From NCBI GenBank assembly GCA_027318945.1, contig DAHVOF010000030.1, forward strand, positions 1 to 8,524: a stretch of 8,524 nucleotides of DNA, read 5' to 3'. How positions within the stretch are numbered: position 1 is the stretch's first letter; every line of letters starts with the position of its first letter. The position numbers and the translations under genes are program-made. Below are positions 5,997-8,524 of the stretch, one piece after another. The notes beneath the pieces are model-generated. The model had not been told where the DNA came from. It worked only from the letters and a program-made list of their open reading frames with translations, and made no database searches. Origin of the DNA: Actinomycetota bacterium (GTDB lineage Bacteria; Actinomycetota; Acidimicrobiia; Acidimicrobiales; Acidimicrobiaceae).

Positions 5997-7070
5997 GTGA
6001 AGATTGCCGAGCTGTGCCCTTATAGTCTTTCGGTACCCGGCGGGGTGCAAGGCCAGGTAATTGCGTTAGCGCGTTCGATGCGCCGCATGGGTCACGATCT
6101 GGATATAATCGCCCCTTCGGATTCATTGTCTGGAGCCGAGTCTGTTCGAAGTATTGGGCGATCTATCAGGGTTCCTGCAAATGGTTCCCGCGCCCCCGTA
6201 GGGATCTCCCCTTTAGCATTGGCTCGAACGGCGATGATGGTTCGCGATGGCGGTTACGACGTCATTCATATTCATGAGCCATTTGCTCCGGGTCCCTCCC
6301 TGGTAGCTCTGGCAGTAGCGGGAGTTCCAGTAGTAGGAACCTTTCACCGTCAAGGGGTCACACTGCCCTACAGAGGCTTAGGTTGGATGTTTTCGGGGCT
6401 CGGAAAGCGTCTCAGCATGCGGTTTGCCGTGTCTGTCGATGCGATGTTGACTGCTAAAAGTGTTTTTGGTGGCGAGTATCAAGTTGTCGGGAATGGCGTT
6501 GACCTTGATGCCTTCGAAAATACCCCTACGTGGTCAAGAGACAATCCAACAGTCTTCTTTATTGGCCGGCACGAGCACAGGAAGGGATTGGAAGTCCTTA
6601 TTAGGGCCTTTATGGAAATTTCGGACTCTGACCTGACATGTTGGATTGCTGGAGATGGTCCGCAGACGCCATATTTGCAGTCGCTGTCCTCTCGTGACAA
6701 GCGAATTGTTTGGCTTGGCCGGGTGACAGAGGCTGAGGGGATTGCGAGAATGAAAGCGGCTGACGTTGTTTGTGCCCCTTCTTTGTATGGCGAGTCGTTT
6801 GGGGTTGTGCTCCTTGAGGGAATGGCCGCGGGATCTCTCGTTGTCGCCACAGATATCGCAGGCTATCGTGGTGTAGCTAGAGATAACGTTGAGGCGATTT
6901 TGGTTCCTCCGAACGATATCGCGCTCCTTCGCAACGCACTTGTGAGAGCTCTCGCCTCTGACGACCTTGCCGACGCAATTCGTCGAAACGGCAGGAAGCG
7001 TGCTTTGGAATTTTCAATCGAGAATCTTGCTAAGACTTATTTGGATAGCTTTGCTACGCTGAATGCGTAA
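5997..7070 (+). CDS. pimA: Phosphatidyl-myo-inositol mannosyltransferase PimA (GT4 family)
   Basis: PimA moves mannose from GDP-mannose to the 2-position of phosphatidylinositol, the first committed step of PIM synthesis, as a peripheral protein on the inner membrane face. The 357 residues show the GT-B, GT4 layout. The N-terminal domain has CPYSLSVPGGVQGQV at 7-21 (glycine loop) and IHIHEPFAPGPS at 90-101, with GTFH ending at His117. The C-terminal domain has NGVDLDAF at 166-173, FFIGRHEHRKGLEVL at 187-201 and the EX7E motif, Glu266 to Glu274, in GESFGVVLLEGMAAG. Arg191 and Lys196 occupy the positions of the donor-phosphate-binding Arg/Lys of PimA; this loop is one residue shorter than in mycobacteria. 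Genes for the precursor (pgsA) and the acyltransferase lie directly upstream, which fits PimA better than another GT4 specificity. GTG start; followed after 23 bp by the M48-fold gene. Confidence 0.92.
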   Translation: MKIAELCPYSLSVPGGVQGQVIALARSMRRMGHDLDIIAPSDSLSGAESVRSIGRSIRVPANGSRAPVGISPLALARTAMMVRDGGYDVIHIHEPFAPGPSLVALAVAGVPVVGTFHRQGVTLPYRGLGWMFSGLGKRLSMRFAVSVDAMLTAKSVFGGEYQVVGNGVDLDAFENTPTWSRDNPTVFFIGRHEHRKGLEVLIRAFMEISDSDLTCWIAGDGPQTPYLQSLSSRDKRIVWLGRVTEAEGIARMKAADVVCAPSLYGESFGVVLLEGMAAGSLVVATDIAGYRGVARDNVEAILVPPNDIALLRNALVRALASDDLADAIRRNGRKRALEFSIENLAKTYLDSFATLNA

Positions 7071-7093
7071 AAAATCCCATAGAATCGGAGACC

Positions 7094-7909
7094 ATGCCTA
7101 GATCGTCTATTCATTACCAGATCTGGGGAGATGTCGGGCAGTTTGACAACCGCAAGGCCGTAGTCGAGACTGTCTTCTATTATCTGGCGTTCGTGTTGGT
7201 GACTGGGGCGATTTTCGCGACGCTGATCTCCCGTCTGCTCATATTGTTCCACGTATTTGATTATCTGGGCTGGGCGGCAATTGCGGGGTTTGGATTTTCA
7301 GCTCTCGTAGCAGCGTTCGTGGGTTTCCGGGCGGCCTCAAACGGAACGAAGGGACTCGAATTGCAGCGGGTTGACATAGAGAAGGCCCCGAGTTTGATGA
7401 ACCTAACAGAGGGTTTGTGTCTAACCATTGGAATCGAAATGCCGAGGGTCTTTGAGCTCAATGAGCAACAAATCAATATCGGGGCGTTTTCTGTCGGCAA
7501 TACCAGGTCAGTTCTTGTGGTTACGACTGGTGCTATCAACGCTTTTTCGAGACTTGAATTCGAGGCGATGATTGCCAGAGAGCTTGTGCGCACTAGGTCA
7601 GGTCAGATATTTTTCGAAGCGCGTGTGAGGGCGCTGCAAAGGCTTCTTGCGCCCCTAGCTGCTTTCATTGTTCCCAGAAGGCAGTCTGCCTTAATTACGT
7701 CACGACTAGTTGCCGGTGATCTAGGGGGCGTGTTTTTCACTCGTTACCCAATTGCAATGATTTCAGCTCTGGAAAAGATGGAGCAAGATGCCAAGTCGCG
7801 AAGTTATGGTGCAAATTTGCGCCGTCGGGTGCTTGCGCCGTATTGGGCCCATCCAGAGCTTGAAGACGCTGGCATGGGTGCGCGGCTTTCGGAGCTCAGA
7901 ACTTTCTAG
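7094..7909 (+). CDS. Membrane protein of M48/HtpX peptidase fold with degenerate active site (predicted pseudoprotease)
   Basis: The 271-residue product has two strong hydrophobic segments near the N-terminus (about 29-51 and 57-79), then a soluble part that follows the M48 peptidase plan. NIGAFSVGNTRSVLVVTTGAI at 128-148 matches the family stretch NAFATG....AVVVTTGLL, and FSRLEFEAMIARELVR at 151-166 matches the LDRDELEAVIAHELSH helix. Both zinc-binding His of HExxH are Arg here (Arg162, Arg166), while the catalytic Glu163 stays. In the E-x-x-x-D helix that supplies the third ligand, Leu205 takes the Glu position and Asp209 remains, followed by TRYPIAMISALEKM at 216-229, which again fits the family. 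A WAHPELED..M..RLSELR end at 251-268 recalls the family's HP....RI..LR end. A zinc protease activity is therefore not expected; role unknown. The ATG at 7094 has GGAG only 3 bases away. Membership in the pimA cluster suggests an envelope role, by inference only. Confidence 0.8.
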   Translation: MPRSSIHYQIWGDVGQFDNRKAVVETVFYYLAFVLVTGAIFATLISRLLILFHVFDYLGWAAIAGFGFSALVAAFVGFRAASNGTKGLELQRVDIEKAPSLMNLTEGLCLTIGIEMPRVFELNEQQINIGAFSVGNTRSVLVVTTGAINAFSRLEFEAMIARELVRTRSGQIFFEARVRALQRLLAPLAAFIVPRRQSALITSRLVAGDLGGVFFTRYPIAMISALEKMEQDAKSRSYGANLRRRVLAPYWAHPELEDAGMGARLSELRTF

Positions 7910-7932
7910 CCGCGTTAATCGTCAATCAAACT

Positions 7933-7937
7933 GGGAG
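7933..7937 (+). promoter_or_regulatory. Ribosome binding site of the DUF3048 lipoprotein gene
   Basis: GGGAG lies 9 bases before the ATG at 7947. It supports this start, which yields an N-terminus shaped like a lipoprotein signal peptide. Confidence 0.6.
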
Positions 7938-7946
7938 TAACAACTT

Positions 7947-8524
7947 ATGAGTTTTCGCAAAATCGTTGCCATTGGGACAGTTGGGCTAATTAGTGCTTCC
8001 TGCGGATCGGCGTCGTCAAGTTCCCCAGTAACTTCTTCCACGGCTCAGGTCATCCTTCCGTCAACGACAACGACCTCCACCCCGACGGATTTGTCTCCTT
8101 TGACTGGACTCGCATATACCAATCCTGCCGATGGGCTGAGACCGGTGATAATGGCGAAGATCGATAACGCTCCTCAGGCTTGGCCTCAATCTGGCCTTTT
8201 GCATTCAGATGTTATTTACGAAGAGATGGTTGAGGGTGGCTACACCAGGTATATGGCGGTTTTCCAATCGCACAATGCGTCGGTTTTAGGTCCCATAAGA
8301 TCTGTAAGGGCATCCGACGCTGACATTGCGGCACCTCTGGCAGGATTCTTTGCATACTCTGGCGGGATTCCCGCCTTTGTGACCGACATTCGAGAGTCAG
8401 GGATCACCGACGTTGGTGCGTATGTGCTGGGAGGCGCGTATTACAGACTTTCTAGTCGGCTTGCGCCGCACAATCTGTATACATCCACCACTGTGCTCTA
8501 TGCAGATGCGAAGAATGCGGGGTT
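7947..8524 (+). CDS. DUF3048 (YerB-like) family lipoprotein, 5' part
   Basis: The frame stays open from ATG 7947 to the window end, giving 192 complete codons; the C-terminus lies outside. The N-terminus has Arg/Lys at 4-5, a hydrophobic run at 6-15 and a Cys19 within LISASC. This is an acceptable lipobox with Ser rather than Leu/Val at -3, so the mature protein is probably lipid-anchored outside the membrane. Residues 20-50 are a Ser/Thr-rich linker. The DUF3048 domain then starts near LTGLAYTNPADGLRPV (52-67). It shows KIDNAP at 71-76, PQSGL.HSDVIYEEMVEGG (80-98) with TRYMAVFQS, then GPIRSVR at 115-121, FFAYSGG at 134-140 and APHNLYTS at 173-180. All are typical of this family, whose biochemical function I do not know to be established. 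It follows the M48-fold gene by 37 bp and may be the last gene of the same transcript. Confidence 0.85.
   Translation, partial: MSFRKIVAIGTVGLISASCGSASSSSPVTSSTAQVILPSTTTTSTPTDLSPLTGLAYTNPADGLRPVIMAKIDNAPQAWPQSGLLHSDVIYEEMVEGGYTRYMAVFQSHNASVLGPIRSVRASDADIAAPLAGFFAYSGGIPAFVTDIRESGITDVGAYVLGGAYYRLSSRLAPHNLYTSTTVLYADAKNAG

Noticed and set aside
5707..6126. 139-codon minus-strand open frame across the acyltransferase/pimA junction
   Set aside because: It overlaps conserved parts of both genes, has a low-complexity basic composition and no recognisable motif.
7560..7600. RELVR as a sequencing error for HELVH
   Set aside because: Each change from His to Arg would need its own base substitution, and the third ligand position is also changed. 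Independent errors at exactly three ligand positions in an otherwise open frame are unlikely.

Overview
The window is a dense, single-strand (+) stretch of bacterial chromosome with eight protein-coding genes, of which the first and last are cut by the window edges. The lineage looks actinobacterial (Actinomycetota). It carries a mycothiol ligase (mshC), an F420-dependent NADP reductase and a phosphatidylinositol-mannoside (PIM) gene set in the order HIT - pgsA - acyltransferase - pimA, downstream of thrS. That order is known from mycobacteria (the Rv2613c to Rv2610c region). Base composition looks moderate rather than the very high GC of mycobacteria or streptomycetes, and GTG/TTG starts are used. 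A deep-branching, lower-GC actinobacterium such as a member of Acidimicrobiia is my best guess, but this is inference from gene content and not a database match.

Layout. Bases 1-343 hold the C-terminal 113 residues of an F420-NADP oxidoreductase. After 10 bp comes mshC (354-1466), then thrS (1505-3493), whose stop overlaps the start of a HIT-family nucleotide phosphorylase/hydrolase (3486-4001). After 82 bp comes pgsA, a phosphatidylinositol phosphate synthase (4084-4866) with an unusual Arg/Ser-rich tail. The largest gap (153 bp, 4867-5019) contains a hairpin followed by five T residues, a possible terminator or attenuator. Next are a PatA-like PIM acyltransferase (5020-5958), pimA (5997-7070), a membrane protein of the M48/HtpX peptidase fold (7094-7909) and the start of a DUF3048 lipoprotein (7947 to the window end).

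How the genes fit together. pgsA makes phosphatidylinositol phosphate, the precursor of phosphatidylinositol; PimA adds the first mannose; the PatA-like enzyme acylates the product. Together they form the cytosolic-face start of PIM/glycolipid synthesis. mshC and the F420 reductase belong to two redox cofactor systems typical of Actinobacteria. thrS and the HIT protein may be linked through Ap4A, which aminoacyl-tRNA synthetases make and HIT enzymes degrade.

The most notable observation is the M48-fold protein after pimA. Both zinc-binding histidines of its HExxH motif are replaced by arginine (RELVR), and the third zinc ligand also appears lost (Leu at residue 205), while the rest of the fold looks conserved. 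It is a predicted pseudoprotease placed in a cell-envelope lipid operon. No tRNA, rRNA, CRISPR array, insertion sequence or long repeat was seen. Apart from the gaps described, there is no gene-free stretch over 300 bases.
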